From Isoetes taiwanensis (taxonomy: Eukaryota; Streptophyta; Lycopodiopsida; Isoetales; Isoetaceae), in contig JAJEKV010000054.1 in assembly GCA_021234155.1 (NCBI GenBank), positions 2,457,702 to 2,521,701 on the forward strand: a stretch of 64,000 nucleotides of DNA, in the 5' to 3' direction. The notes below the pieces were generated by a model, which saw only the letters and a list, made by a program, of their open reading frames with translations, was not told where the DNA came from and ran no database searches. A program made the translations under genes and the position numbers. Below are positions 53,958 to 64,000 of the stretch, one piece after another. Each line of letters opens with the position of its first letter. Positions within the stretch are counted from its first letter, which is position 1.

Positions 53958-55780
53958 ATGCGCGCGATCGAAACTTCACGCCCGGAAGAACTTCTTTCCC
54001 GTGACGGTGTCTCGCTTGGGCGCCATCATCGGCGGGAAGTTGTTCGCGACATGTATGGATCTGCTTATGACATTGAGGGAGGCCACATTCGGTCTAGGGC
54101 TCAGTCGGCGCCACCCACCCCTCGTGTCATGTCTCGTCCCAGTTCCCCGCCTCAAGCGTGCAAACATTGCTCACAGCCTCAGTCACCTCATCACTATCAG
54201 GAGCCCTATCAGGCTCAACCTTCTCAACCTTACTTTCATACCCCCGAACATGCCTACATCCGGCATTCCCTCGGCCATCGCCTCTGCCTTCACAACCATC
54301 ATCTCCTCCGGGCGGACAGGGATATCCACATGTCTCTTTTGCTCCTCTCCAGGAATTTCCCTTCCCTACATTTTCCACCGCTCTTCCTGTTTACAACCTT
54401 ACCGACCTCAAACCCAATGATCAAGCACCTCCAGTACCTCCCCCTCAGTCACCCCTTCATCAGGGTCTTTCAGGCACCATGCCACCTCCAACTCCACCTC
54501 AATATAATCCCTATCCAGTTCCTGTCCAGCCAAGCACTTTCACCTCTACCTTTCAGACCCTTAAGCTGACTTATCCAACCTTTGGCAACACGAAAGGCAA
54601 ACCATTAGACCAAAGTGCTCAGGCCCACATGGAAGAATTTGAGGCTCTGGCTGTCCTCAATGGTCATGCACAACCTCAACTGAAATTCCATATCTTTTCC
54701 ACCACACTGCGTGGCTCTCCTCACCAATGGCTTATGTCCAACAAAAGCCACTGGAAACAAGATTGGTCAGAAATGAAAACTGCTTTTCTTTCTCACTATG
54801 GAACCACGGATGATGATCAACTTCATCTCAAGCAACTCAATGACCTTCAACAAGAGCCCACGGAGTCCGCCAGGGATTTTGCAGATCGACTTTATATCCT
54901 GCTCAGCAAACTCAAAGAGTACCCGACACAGAGCCAGATCTTGGTCTGGTTTCTCCAAGGACTTCCTCCAGCTATCTGACTCATGACTGAATACCTACGC
55001 CCGAAGACTTTGGAGCAGGCTATCGACCTTGTCAATCACTCTGTCAATGTTTCCTCCCGTGGCGTGGCTCTTCAGGAGCTCCCTTTCATAGCACCAGTCA
55101 TGGTTCCACAGACTGTTGTCCAACCTCAACACGCCAATCCGCAGCGCAGTCAGATCTGGTGCCATATCTGCAAACATCAAGGCCACTTGGCAAATGAGTG
55201 CAATTCCACCAATGGTCCACCTCATTGTAAAAGATGCAACATGTGCAATCATGCCACGGAAGAGTGCACTCGCACTCATCCTACACCTTTCCGCAACAAG
55301 CTGGTTTATCAAGTGCAAACAACACCTCAGCAACCATCGCAATATCAGCCGCAACCACTGCAGGCTCAACCCAATCAACTCTATCAGCAACAGGAGCAAC
55401 AACGGGGACCCAACACACGCCCCCCTTTTGATCCTTCTAAAGCTCAGTGTTATCACTGTCACGAATGGGGTCATACCACCACGGCATGTCCTCAACTTCC
55501 ACAAGTTCAAGTGCGGCTTCACGGCACCAATCGGACCACCTCGGTCCGCCTCCACGGCTTACCAACTTTGGATTGCCAATGGCAAACAAGACCAGCGTCC
55601 GTTCGCCCGGAAGCCACCGAAGCGCCTCAGCAATCACGCTATCAACCAGCTCCTGCCAATCAACCTCAGCTGGATCAACAAGCACAGGAAGAAATTTTTC
55701 AGGCTCTTAATCCTCCAGTCCAGCCATCCAATTGGGTTGGTTTGGTTTCACGCTGCACTGTGGCGCCACGCCCCTTTTAA
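53958..55780 (+). pseudogene. Element C gag with three CCHC zinc knuckles
   Basis: It starts at ATG 53,958 (MRAIETSRPEELLSRDG) and changes frame near 54,280 in a Pro/Ser/Gln-rich stretch. The gag core follows: LKFHIFSTTLRGSPHQWLMS, DWSEMKTAFLSHYG and ESARDFADRLYILLSKL. A TGA at 54,977-54,979 sits where Arg is expected (AI-stop-LMTEYLRPKTLEQA). Then come zinc knuckles IWCHICKHQGHLANEC, HCKRCNMCNHATEEC and QCYHCHEWGHTTTACP, separated by Gln-rich linkers. Gag forms the particle and the knuckles bind element RNA. The frame ends at 55,780 by a shift rather than a true C-terminus; basic and acidic residues continue in another frame to about 56,200. Confidence 0.88.
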
Positions 55781-56199
55781 CCATTCTTCCTAATGGCACG
55801 CAACCTGCCTTTGCAGTTGACACAATCCCTCATGAAGAGGACAAAAAGGTTCACTTTGCACCTGACTTGGAAAAACTCATGCCTCATGTCATGCCTAAAG
55901 TACGCCAAAGCATTCTGAACCTCATGCAAGCTGCTGAAGGCCGCACGTTGGCTAATGTTCATGCCACCACCAAAGCTCAGCAAAGACAAGATGCACCTTC
56001 CACATCTCAACCTCCACGCCTCGACATATCCGAATATTGCCGCCGAGGTCGAGCCTACTCAAAGAAGTCGCCGCTTCATTACCACGCGACTCCAAAGACC
56101 CGTGGATCCAGCCAGATCCTTTTTCTCATGTACCTGAACTCCAAGAGGAGCCTGGCAAAAATCAAGATTCCCTTAAGTTTGGCAACAATTTTGAAACTA

Positions 56200-56560
56200 T
56201 GTCCCGCTCTCAAGGACCCGGTTACCACTCCCGACCGTTTTTGGTTGGGGCTAAGTTGCTACCTCTACACACCACGGTCCATGCCACGGTGGGCAATCAA
56301 CAAGTCAATCATGTTCAAATTGATGGAGGTAGCCGCTGTCCAATCTCATCACGGATAAACTCCGCAAACAAATGGGCATCAAACAACTCTATCGTGCCCC
56401 ATATGACATCAAATTGGCTAATGGCCATATCACGAGACCTCAAGGCGTCACACCTCTTCTTCACATCAACATTGGTGATCTCCGATTCCCCTTAGAATTT
56501 GGTGTTTGGAATTTTGGAGAAGATCCCGGGTGATTATGAAATGTTGGTTGGCGATCTTTT
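56200..56560 (+). pseudogene. Element C protease (DGGS type)
   Basis: VHATVGNQQVNHVQIDGGS gives the retropepsin active site in its DGGS form. One base out of frame the sequence continues ITDKLRKQMGIKQLYRAPYD and IKLANGHITRPQGV, then LEFGVWNFGEDPGDYEMLVG. These match the flap-to-dimer part of plant Tat/Athila proteases. It cleaves Gag-Pol. Confidence 0.75.
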
Positions 56561-57200
56561 CTCCGCCAGTCAAGAGTATCCATTATTGGGCCACGGATCA
56601 TCACGGATGGTCACCTCAATGCCACTATGGACTTGGAAACGGGTAAGATCATTTTCGGCCGACAATCTTTGAACCCTCTCTCTCCGACACCGATTCTGAG
56701 GACGCCCAGAATATCTATCAAGTTCAGGCTCCACCTGCGAGTTTGCCTCTGTCCTCCTACCCCGAATATGCTGATCCTTGGGGAGAGATGACTCTTGATC
56801 AGGACCAGCCGTGGCGGCCTTGCTTGACCCCCTACCGGCTCCTTGCATCGCATCCAACGTGTTGATCACTTTTGGATGTTGAACTTCCTCGATCCCTGTT
56901 GATGTACACGCTGTCATGAAGCAACCTCTGCTGGATGAAAATCAGCAACCTCTCTTTTTCACCACGCAGAGCGCCACTCATCCTGTCATGCTTCAACCTC
57001 CTGCTCATATTGTCCAAGACACGGAAGTTATCCCACATATTCGGACTCGGAAGTCGAGATTGTGGACGTGGGCAACAATCAGCCTGTCCGCATTGCTGCC
57101 AATCTTCCGACACCCTATCGTAACAAGGCCGTCTCTTCAAAAAGTTCAAACACATTTTTTCCGGAGCTACGAGAGACCGGGGATCAACAAAACCTTGGGG
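56561..57200 (+). other. Element C protease-RT connection, poorly readable
   Basis: On-strand frames are short and shifted. Fragments such as DFEVLILRTPRISIKFRLHL give no domain. It should hold the protease-RT spacer and RT N-terminus. Confidence 0.4.
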
Positions 57201-57860
57201 AACTCACCATTCCTACCAAAATCCGATCGCGCGTCCGTAGCAACGACAGCGATCTACCAACCTCAACCCCATTACAGCGGATCGTGTCAAGGCAGAAATT
57301 GACAAACTCCTTGCTGCAGGTTTGATCTACGAGGTCAAACATTCTGAATGGGTGAGCCCCATTGTCATTGCACTGAAGCACAATGGAAAGATCCGCGTTG
57401 CGTGGACTACCGGAAACTAAATCAGGCCACGAGCGTGATCATTTTCCACTTCCCTTCACGGACCAGGTTCGGAAGAGGTCATTTGGACATGAGATGTACT
57501 CCTTCATGGATGGTTTTTCCTCGGCTACAATCAGATCTCAATCAAAGAATCGATCAACTCAAGACAACTTTCACCACCCGGTAGGGGCACTTTTTGCCTA
57601 CAAGGTGGTTCCTTTTGGATTATCAAACTCTCCATCAACGTTTCAACGCATAATGCTCTCAGTTTTTCATGATTTTATGAAGGAAAATCCTTCTTGCAAA
57701 TTTTTCAAGATGACTTCTCGCCTCAGTTCCATGGTGACCATTTGGATAGATTGGAACTTCGTCTTTAAATGTGATGAGTTCGGCATTAGTCTCAATCCCG
57801 AGAAATGCACCTTTTGCATCGCCGGTGTGTTACGTTAGGACCGTTGTCGACAAAGCGTGT
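57201..57860 (+). pseudogene. Element C reverse transcriptase (frameshifted)
   Basis: Across three frames the motifs run in order: AEIDKLLAAGLIYEVKHSEW, then VSPIVIALKHNGKIRVAW, DYRKLNQAT, HFPLPFTDQV, SFMDGFS, and LFAYKVVPFGLSNSPSTFQR. SLNPEKCTFCI follows. The YxDD box is not recognisable at its expected place near 57,720. It copies the element RNA. Indels inactivate this copy. Confidence 0.85.
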
Positions 57861-57919
57861 ATCACCACCGGATCCGCCAAAATTAGTTGTGTGCTCAAGG
57901 CTCAAGCACCAGCCAATAT

Positions 57920-58580
57920 CAAGGAGACGCGCTCTTTCTGGGTAAGGTAAATTATTACTCCACCTTCATTCACGGACTTGCGGCGTTGCAGATCCCATTC
58001 ATAAACTCACGGGTGATGAATCCCTGGGCTTGGAATTCCCAAAGGATCTTTGCTTTCCAACAGTTGAAGCTTTTGCTTACTCAGGCCCCGGTTTGCTTGT
58101 TCCTCCTCAATGGGACAAGCCCTTTCATGTCCATGTAGATGTCTCGGCGTTCGCTATTGGAGCTGTTCTTTCTCAAGAATATGATCGACTAATCGACAAA
58201 CCAAACCCGATATGCCGCCAGAAAACTCAATCTGGCTGGCGCAACTACTGCCACCGGCGTGAAGCCTTGGGTTTAATTTTCAGTGTCCAACGCTTCCGTC
58301 ACTATCTTTTAGGCAGTCAGATCAAATTCTTTGTTGACCACCAAGCACTCCTTTATTTGATCAACAAATCCACGCCCACGGGCCGCATTGCTCGTTGGGT
58401 CCTCCTTCTGCAAGAATTCACACCTTTTGAAATTGTTCACAAGGCAGGCAAATCTCATGTTGTCCCGGATTATCTTTCCCGCATCCACACAGATGATCCC
58501 TCCACGGGAGTCTCAGATGCCTTTCCTGACGCTCAACTCTTTCAGGTCACGGCAACGCCACATTGGTTCCACAACTTTCA
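57920..58580 (+). pseudogene. Element C RT connection and RNase H
   Basis: After FLGKVNYYSTFIHGLAALQI (usual FLGxxxYYRRFI) comes the frame 58,030-58,584 with HVHVDVSAFAIGAVLSQEYD, REALGLIFSVQRFRHYLLGS, IKFFVDHQALLYLINKSTP and VHKAGKSHVVPDYLSRI. The catalytic Asp in the DVSAF position, the Glu in REALGL and the VDHQAL Asp are all present. This is the best-kept pol domain besides integrase. Confidence 0.9.
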
Positions 58581-59810
58581 GTGATATCTCCTCACGCGAG
58601 CTCTTCCACCGAGGGGCGCCACGCGCTCTCTCCAAAGCGTCAATCCCGTCGACACCAATTTCTCCGCGAGGTCCGTGACTACACCATGGTTGCAGGCCAT
58701 CTTTACAAAAGGGGCATGGATACCGTCCTTCGACGCTGTGTTCTCCCTCATGAGGTCCCAGCTATTGTCCGAGAAGCCCATGAAGGGCTCGGTGGTGGTC
58801 ATTTTCATAGTGACACCACGGCACGCAAAATCCTTCTTGCAGGTTATTTTTGGCCCACGCTCTTCAAAGACGCCTCCACGCAGCGCGCGTTATGATGCTT
58901 GTCGGGTGTGGGAAGGCCCACGCCCATGACGCTCTTCCATTGGCGCCGGTCGCCACGCCCACTTCCTTCAAAGCAAATGGGGATGGATTTTGTGGGACCC
59001 ATTGATCCTCCTGCGCGGCACACCCGTGCCCGCTACATTCTGGTTCTCACTGACTACGCTACCAAATGGGCGGAAGCTTGCGCACTTCCAGACAACACTG
59101 CGGCAAGCACAACCAAGGTCATCTATCAGCAAATCATCACGCGTTTTGGCTGCCCCACGGAGCTGGTCAGTGATAGAGGTGTCCATTTTATCAATCATAC
59201 CATAAAGGAGCTGACGGATTATCTACTGATCCATCATCACAAGAGCACACCTTACTATCCTCAAGGGAATGGTTTGGCTGAAAGCACCAACAAAACTCTG
59301 GTCACAATTCTCAAGAAAATTTGTGACGCTTTCGACCGTGATTGGCAAAACAAGCTTCCTACTGTTCTTTGGGCTTACAATACTTGTTTCAAAATAGCTA
59401 CTGGTCACACTCCTTTCAAATTGGTTTATGGTCAAGAAGCTCTCATGCCTTTTGAATATATTCTTCCAACTCTCCGTTTTCAACTAGCTATAGCCCATAA
59501 TCCGCCTGCTGCACTCAAAGAAAGGGTTTATCAATTGGAACAGTTGGATGAACTTAGGCGTGATGCTTACATTCGTGTTCTTCATGGACAACAGTTGCAA
59601 AAATCTTTACATGACAAACGTATTAAGACAAAAACATTCAAAGAAGGAGATTTGGTTCTTCTTTATGATTCTCGTTACAAAAATTTTCCGGGCAAGTTAA
59701 AGTTTCGATGGCTTGGCCCTTATCAAATTGTTCAAGTGGTGCAACCCAGCGTTTTCAAACTGGCTGAATTAGATGGAACTCCATTACCTACACTAGTTAA
59801 TGGCTTTTAG
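58581..59810 (+). pseudogene. Element C integrase, without chromodomain
   Basis: The N-terminal part is frameshifted. Its finger survives as EAHEGLGGGHFHSDTTARKI and LAGYFWPTLFKDA, with a damaged CDxC. The core frame 58,899-59,810 is intact: QMGMDFVGPIDPPA, LVLTDYATKWAEACAL (catalytic Asp), ELVSDRGVHFINHTIKEL (second Asp), YYPQGNGLAESTNKTLVTIL (catalytic Glu). The C-terminal GPY/F module is FRWLGPYQIVQVVQPSVFKL. It ends TLVNGF-stop, where relatives continue with a few more residues, readable as LKPFH past the TAG. It inserts cDNA into the genome. Confidence 0.93.
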
Positions 59811-59935
59811 CCTCAAACCATTTCATACAGAAAGTGACAATCATACAGCGGATGTTGTTCCGGACAAAGAACACAAGCGGATAGTGACTAACCGGGCGGC
59901 ATATTTATATTATATAGGTGGAATTTTTACAAAAT

Positions 59936-60006
59936 GTGGGCAGAGCCCATCTATTTCCGCTATGGGCAGAGCCCTATTTACAAAAACGGGCTGAGAGCCC
60001 TATCTA
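59936..60006. repeat. Three short repeats (GGGCaGAGCCCtATcTA)
   Basis: Three imperfect copies of a 24-28 bp unit containing GGGCAGAGCCC, a near-palindrome, just after integrase and at the 3' end of the antisense ORF. Confidence 0.7.
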
Positions 60007-60293
60007 CTAAGTCCTAAGGAGAAAACCCTCTCAGGGTTGGGCGGAGGTGGTGATACGCAGATGTGGTAGTAATTACGCTCCGGATCCCAGCACAGGTGAA
60101 TCACCACCTCCATCCCGTTAGTCAGGGGATCGGGATGCTCAACCATCCCGGCACACCACCCGTCCATCGCAATGCCACGATTGTGGCACCGCCAGAGGTC
60201 CAGGCAGTCTATTTTACAAGTCATCCACTCCGAACAGTTAGACGGCATAGTGCACTTGTCGTGCAATCTAGCAGCCGGACATACTGGCGCCAT
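60000..60293 (-). CDS. Antisense Cys/Trp-rich ORF in element C (97 residues)
   Basis: Intact minus-strand frame from ATG 60,293 to TAG. It has nine cysteines and four tryptophans: MAPVCPAARLHDKC, NCSEWMTCKIDCLDLWRC, DGWCAGMVEHPDPLTNG, then VVIHLCWDPERNYYHIC. The spacing suggests a metal-binding or disulfide-rich fold, but I recognise no family. A TATAWA box (minus strand GGCTATATAAAG, 60,321-60,332) lies about 30 bp upstream, which would put the transcription start almost on the ATG, so the next ATG (residue 16) may be used. It lies between integrase and the 3' sense ORF. Antisense ORFs near the 3' end are known in some Tat-lineage plant elements. A plus-strand frame also runs through the region, so coding status is unproven. 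Confidence 0.4.
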   Translation of the reverse strand: MAPVCPAARLHDKCTMPSNCSEWMTCKIDCLDLWRCHNRGIAMDGWCAGMVEHPDPLTNGMEVVIHLCWDPERNYYHICVSPPPPNPERVFSLGLSR

Positions 60294-60320
60294 CGGATGT
60301 CTCCGTTTCGCTCCTGTTAG

Positions 60321-60332
60321 TCTTTATATAGC
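60321..60332 (-). promoter_or_regulatory. TATA box for antisense transcription in element C
   Basis: The minus strand reads GGCTATATAAAGA. This is a strong TATA consensus directly upstream of the antisense ORF. It is a candidate only, since 12-bp matches occur by chance. Confidence 0.4.
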
Positions 60333-60393
60333 CAACCGAGGACCTCCCTGCCGGCGTGGCCCAATCGAAATTTAATAAGCGTGGTTGAAATGC

Positions 60394-60824
60394 AAAATTT
60401 GTTTCTAAATGGGGAATCTTTTCTCCCGCCGCATATCTAGCCATGGTACCTTCTGACACCTTCGTTTTAATGATATCCCACTTCGAGTTGTCAGCATTAA
60501 ATGTCGTTCCTTCTTTTCACGCCCGTCGAACATTAATAGGCGCCCTTTTGCCATCTGTCACATCAGATCATTCCCTTACGTCTCATCGCCACCGTTCATT
60601 GCTTCTCCCTTTCCAGATTGGGGACTTAGCCAAAATTTTACCTCTCAATGCCCTGCCATGCGTGCCACACGGCATCATCAGCGGTTCGCGAGGTTAAGCC
60701 CTCATCATGCCCTTTCACATACACTTGGCGCCCTAAAACCTTTTTTCGTCTATCTGCGCCTTTCGTCTTACGTTCTCTGCTCTCGCCTTCTCGGACAATT
60801 CCTTACGTTCGATGCTCTTAAGCC
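60394..60824. other. Leader between antisense promoter and 3' ORF of element C
   Basis: About 430 bp, C/T-rich on the plus strand, with no clear frame. It may hold a splice acceptor or internal promoter for the 3' ORF; no specific site stands out. Confidence 0.35.
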
Positions 60825-63320
60825 ATGGCTGCACCAAAAGTTTCTACACTTCAAGCTTCTGCTCCAAGGGATGCGACTCTTTTCGAGTCTGTGTCTTTCT
60901 CGACGCCCACCTTTCGCGAGGCCCTTGTTGGTCCGAGTCGGGAAGTCGCGGAACGCCATAAGCTTTACGAATTCTCGCACATGGAGCTCCCGGCCCCAAA
61001 TCCGGAGCAATTGAAACAGTTTATCGCTCACATCGTCAACAGCCCGGAAGGATTTGCTACGGTGGTCGATGGCACCACCATTTTGCTCACACAACCTTTG
61101 ATTTCTGAGGTATTCCGTATTCCCTTGCAAAAACCTTCTGTATCTTGGGCTACTTTACAGGACATGGACGTCACTCAGTTCGGTGCTCCTGCTTATCAAG
61201 CCAACCAGCATCGCCTCACAAATATTGCCAAGTCACATGATACTTTTGTGAAGTTTCTGTGGCGCAAATTGCTTGGGTATTCTATCAAGAACACCCATAT
61301 CAATAAGCCATTCTATAATATGGTCATCACTGCCATCCGCTCCAATCTCCATATTGATTGGCCCCAGATATTATTCTACCGCCTCCTTCATGAAGTCGAC
61401 CTCATTCGGGCTACCCCCTCCTCTGCACATGAAGCCTCAGTGGGTGGCCATCTTCAGGCACTCATCCGTCATTATCTTCCTGTTCTTGAGAGCCCTTCCA
61501 CTTCTCATACCTCCACTCAGCGGTCTCTGCATTCCCAGCGTCAACATCAACAAGCTGTACCTTCACGCCAGACTTCCCCTGGTCATGTTCAACACCAGAC
61601 CACGCATGTCACTGTATCCTCTTCCTCCACTGAAGCCACGCCTTCCAATTCCCGTCATGCCTCTCAACAATCTCAGACATGGCAGCAACAAGGCCCTGCA
61701 CCTCCACATCCTCGACAGCTCCTGTACCAATTCCAGCAGGATGCTCAAGCCGCTGCCATGCAGTTACAAGCATCACAGGAGGCTCTCATGAATGGTGTTC
61801 AAAGCGTCCACGGAGGCTTCGTCGCGGTTCAAAGAGACCTTCAGCCACAAAGACAAGTTCAAACTTTGGAGGCCCAACTTCAAGAAAAGAACACGGCTCT
61901 ATTACGGGCCGTGTAGATCTCAAAAGTGCTCGGATCAGACAAGCCTACTTGAAGATCAGAAGGCTCAGCTCAAACCACAAATCAGGGACTTGTTGGAGCA
62001 GAACAAGTCAAAAAGATACCCTCTGGGTGACAAGGAGAAAGACATTGCTAAGCTAGACACCTTGTATTCCGGAGCTTTCTCATAATTACCGCACTCAAGT
62101 TCATGACCTTACCGAGCGTGATGCTAGACTCACCTCCCTTGAAGCTCAGCTTTCCACGGCCCGACCAATCAGCTAACGTCCATCCGGGATCAGCTTTCGA
62201 GGCTCGAGAAAGCGAAGGTCATCGATGATGCTGAGATTGCCACGCTTCGACTCCAAACTCCAGGGCAATCCTCTTCACATGCCACGCTTCCTATTAAACG
62301 AGTCCGCGATCAGTCACGTCTTCTCTTAGAAAAGGAGAACTGGATCCGTGACCTGGAACATCAGCTCCAGCAAGCAGTTCAATCTGCTGAAGAAGCCCAA
62401 CACAAACAGGAGGGATATATTGACATTGCTACCAACATCCCGGTGGACTTCTCTACTCCTTCCAGCTATCTTGACTATGTGGTGGCCCGACGACACCTTT
62501 TCCTTTTGAAGTGGTACGCGGCCAATGGCAATGTTCATCAACAGCCACTCAAAAGTGTGGATTTCCTTCGGATCTGGCCGGATCTTTCTGTAGAAGATAA
62601 AGGTTTATTTTGTGCACTCTTAGTCTTTGATCAGCTCACTTCTGAAGATCCCAACTTGGTCATTTTCCGTGTTGTTCAGCCCATGGCTTAAGTTTTTCAT
62701 GACTTCTATCTGGCGGATCTCCATGATAAATTCCGAGATGAGGCCCATTGTGTTTTTCGTGGCAACTCCAATATTTGCTTGGTTGTTATCACCAACCAAC
62801 CAATATTTCAAGGATCTGCTTTCGGTCTCGGACTCTTGAGCGGGGAGTACATGCACGAACTTGCTTTCGGCACTTACCTCTGTGGCGGGCTGAAACATTG
62901 GAGCAGGTAAACAAAATTTGGCGCATCGGCGATCTTGAGTAAGCCCAAATTTATATCGATGCCGATGCAGGAGGTTACAATCAAGCTGCGTGGCCTTCGG
63001 AAAGCAAGACCATCCCCACGGGTTGGGTCAATCCTCCCGTCTATCAATTACTCTCTACTTGAGAATGGGACCATTGGTGTCGTGCTGCGGATCGGAATCT
63101 TGTTGAGCATTTAGGGACATGGCTCTCGCAACCCTTTGCGGGCATGCTTCCCTCTCCATATGCTTCCTTAGGAGTCCCTCCATACGGTTCCTCTCTCTGT
63201 TGGCGTCTTCCCTTTTGGGCCGAAGGTCATGGATGCCCATTTGGAGGTCGACTCGCCTCGAGATCTCACCCGGATCTCGGTGGGATCCACGATTTGTCGA
63301 GCCTTCAGTTGGGAGGATAA
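60825..63320 (+). pseudogene. Long accessory ORF of element C downstream of integrase (about 830 residues, broken)
   Basis: The first frame (60,825-61,916, ATG-initiated, 363 residues) has an N-terminal globular part: EFSHMELPAPNPEQLKQFIA, ISEVFRIPLQKPSVSWATLQ, INKPFYNMVITAIRSNLHID, then WPQILFYRLLHEVDLI. A Ser/Gln/His-rich linker follows, then a coiled coil (QVQTLEAQLQEKNTALL). With shifts near 61,860, 62,085 and 62,165 the coiled coil continues (RDLEHQLQQAVQSAEEAQ). A C-terminal domain (DYVVARRHLFLLKWYAANGN; FLRIWPDLSVEDKGLFCALL) crosses TAA stops at 62,689 and about 62,939 and a TGA near 63,060, and ends at 63,318-63,320. The position matches the env-like slot of Athila elements, but no signal peptide or membrane helix is visible. 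The N-terminal part weakly recalls the putative plant transposon protein domain found with gypsy elements. Confidence 0.6.
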
Positions 63321-63782
63321 TGCCACCTTGGACACTCTGCGAGGTGGATCTATATAAGCTAATGGCGTGGTTGTAGCGCCCTGGCGATGCTCTTCATGGC
63401 TTTGATACCTTCTTACGAGAATGCACGCCACCTCACGGACCCTTGATTGCCGTCAAGCTGGTTTTACGTCTTTGCTCTCCGGATGCATCACAGTCAGCTC
63501 TTTAAATGCGGCGGCGTCCTATCTTTTTGCAACCCGAATGCGGCGTCGGTGCCGCCGGTCTCGGTTGCCTTCTCATGGAGTGCCGGTTTTTTCCGCCGGA
63601 TGCACATCTTTGCCACGGAAGACATAGTGCGCTCTCACTTCCTCATTGATGCGGATCACGCCCTTGGGCTCAACACTCTGGCGCACTTCAACCATAATGG
63701 CGCCCGTCCTTCGTGAAGATCACTTTTCGGGGCTGGCTGGTTTCCGCCCTCGGAGCACTTCCTCCTTTTCTTGGTGGTGTGT

Positions 63783-63797
63783 GGTTTGGTGGGGGAG
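63783..63797 (+). promoter_or_regulatory. Polypurine tract of element C
   Basis: GGTTTGGTGGGGGAG lies directly before TGTTAGTC and is the plus-strand primer site marking the 3' LTR start. Confidence 0.75.
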
Positions 63798-64000
63798 TGT
63801 TAGTCTGTGCCTCTGAGTGCGGGACTATTCATCATCTGACGGACCAAGTCAAGTCCAAGGATCCCTGTCAGTGCGGGTCGGTCGTCAAAGGCTCAACAGA
63901 AGACCAAAGCGGACCCGCGAGACTAAGACCACGCTTGGTGTCAACAAAGGCGGCCTTCCGGACAAGTGGCGACCCGTCACCCGCCACGTCGGCGTCGGCG
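63798..64000 (+). repeat. 3' LTR of element C, truncated by the window end
   Basis: It aligns to the first 200 bp of the 5' LTR from TGTTAGTC onward, with shared segments such as GACGGACCAAGTCAAGTCCA and AAGGATCC. Differences are mostly 1-3 bp indels in C/G-rich places. Confidence 0.9.

Larger units (their letters stand above)
53313..64000 (+). mobile_element. Element C: Tat/Athila-like Ty3/gypsy element (3' LTR cut by window end)
   Basis: LTR sequence starts TGTTAGTC at 53,313 and again at 63,798, 10.5 kb apart. Between them on the plus strand are gag with three CCHC knuckles, a DGGS-type protease, RT, RNase H and integrase without chromodomain. An antisense Cys-rich ORF and a long sense ORF follow before a polypurine tract. 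The DGGS protease site, RNase H wording (FFVDHQALLYLINK) and lack of a chromodomain fit the Tat/Athila side of plant Ty3/gypsy. Coding parts contain several in-frame stops and shifts, so it is not autonomous as assembled. Confidence 0.9.

Noticed and set aside
54015..54036. TGGGCGCCATCATCGGCGGG as a primer binding site for element C
   Set aside because: It resembles a tRNA-Asp-type PBS but lies inside the gag frame and 150 bp beyond any plausible LTR end; no PBS is called.

Overview
The window reads as nuclear DNA of a land plant or close streptophyte relative. The supporting signs are a plant-type tRNA-Asn(GUU), an intron-rich RHD3/SEY1-type dynamin-like GTPase gene, a RING-H2 (ATL-like) gene, a U6 snRNA-derived copy, chromodomain-bearing Ty3/gypsy retrotransposons and APE-type LINEs. 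The species cannot be named from sequence alone. The DIRS/Ngaro-like tyrosine recombinase relic and the LINE with a (ATTCT)n tail make a seedless plant more likely than a flowering plant, but that is inference.

Layout. 1-9,600 is the only gene-like stretch of ordinary host DNA: tRNA-Asn (minus), RHD3-like gene (minus, about 23 exons), a 5'-truncated LINE tail, a decayed U6 copy and a RING-H2 gene (minus). 9,600-13,900 holds repeats, a long palindrome and a LINE RT relic. 13,915-22,406 is element A, a Ty3/gypsy element with 1.6-kb LTRs in which gag-protease-RT is replaced by an inverted LINE fragment. 22,555-23,716 is a decayed tyrosine-recombinase gene with its own TATA box and probably an intron. 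From about 24,750 to 51,074 lies one LINE (LINE-2, plus strand), cut into four pieces by three insertions: a 3.2-kb block at the poly-A (25,784-28,969), a block with a J-domain fragment (32,259-34,591), and element B, a 13.1-kb chromodomain Ty3/gypsy element (35,698-48,759, minus) with a perfect TCAGC target duplication. Taking out element B plus one TCAGC restores the LINE-2 endonuclease-RT frame in phase. 51,075-53,312 has tandem repeats and the last exons of an unidentified minus-strand gene. 53,313 to the end is element C (plus strand), a Tat/Athila-like Ty3/gypsy element without a chromodomain; its 3' LTR runs off the window.

The least ordinary content is accessory coding capacity inside LTR elements. 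Element B carries three unrecognised sense ORFs between its 5' LTR and gag. Element C carries a long coiled-coil ORF downstream of integrase and a small Cys/Trp-rich ORF on the opposite strand. LINE-2 carries an extra Cys-rich ORF upstream of its ORF1. Decay across the window is largely C-to-T (CAA to TAA, CGA to TGA, CpG loss in the U6 copy), as expected from methylated DNA, while elements B and C also show clustered indels that may partly be assembly error.
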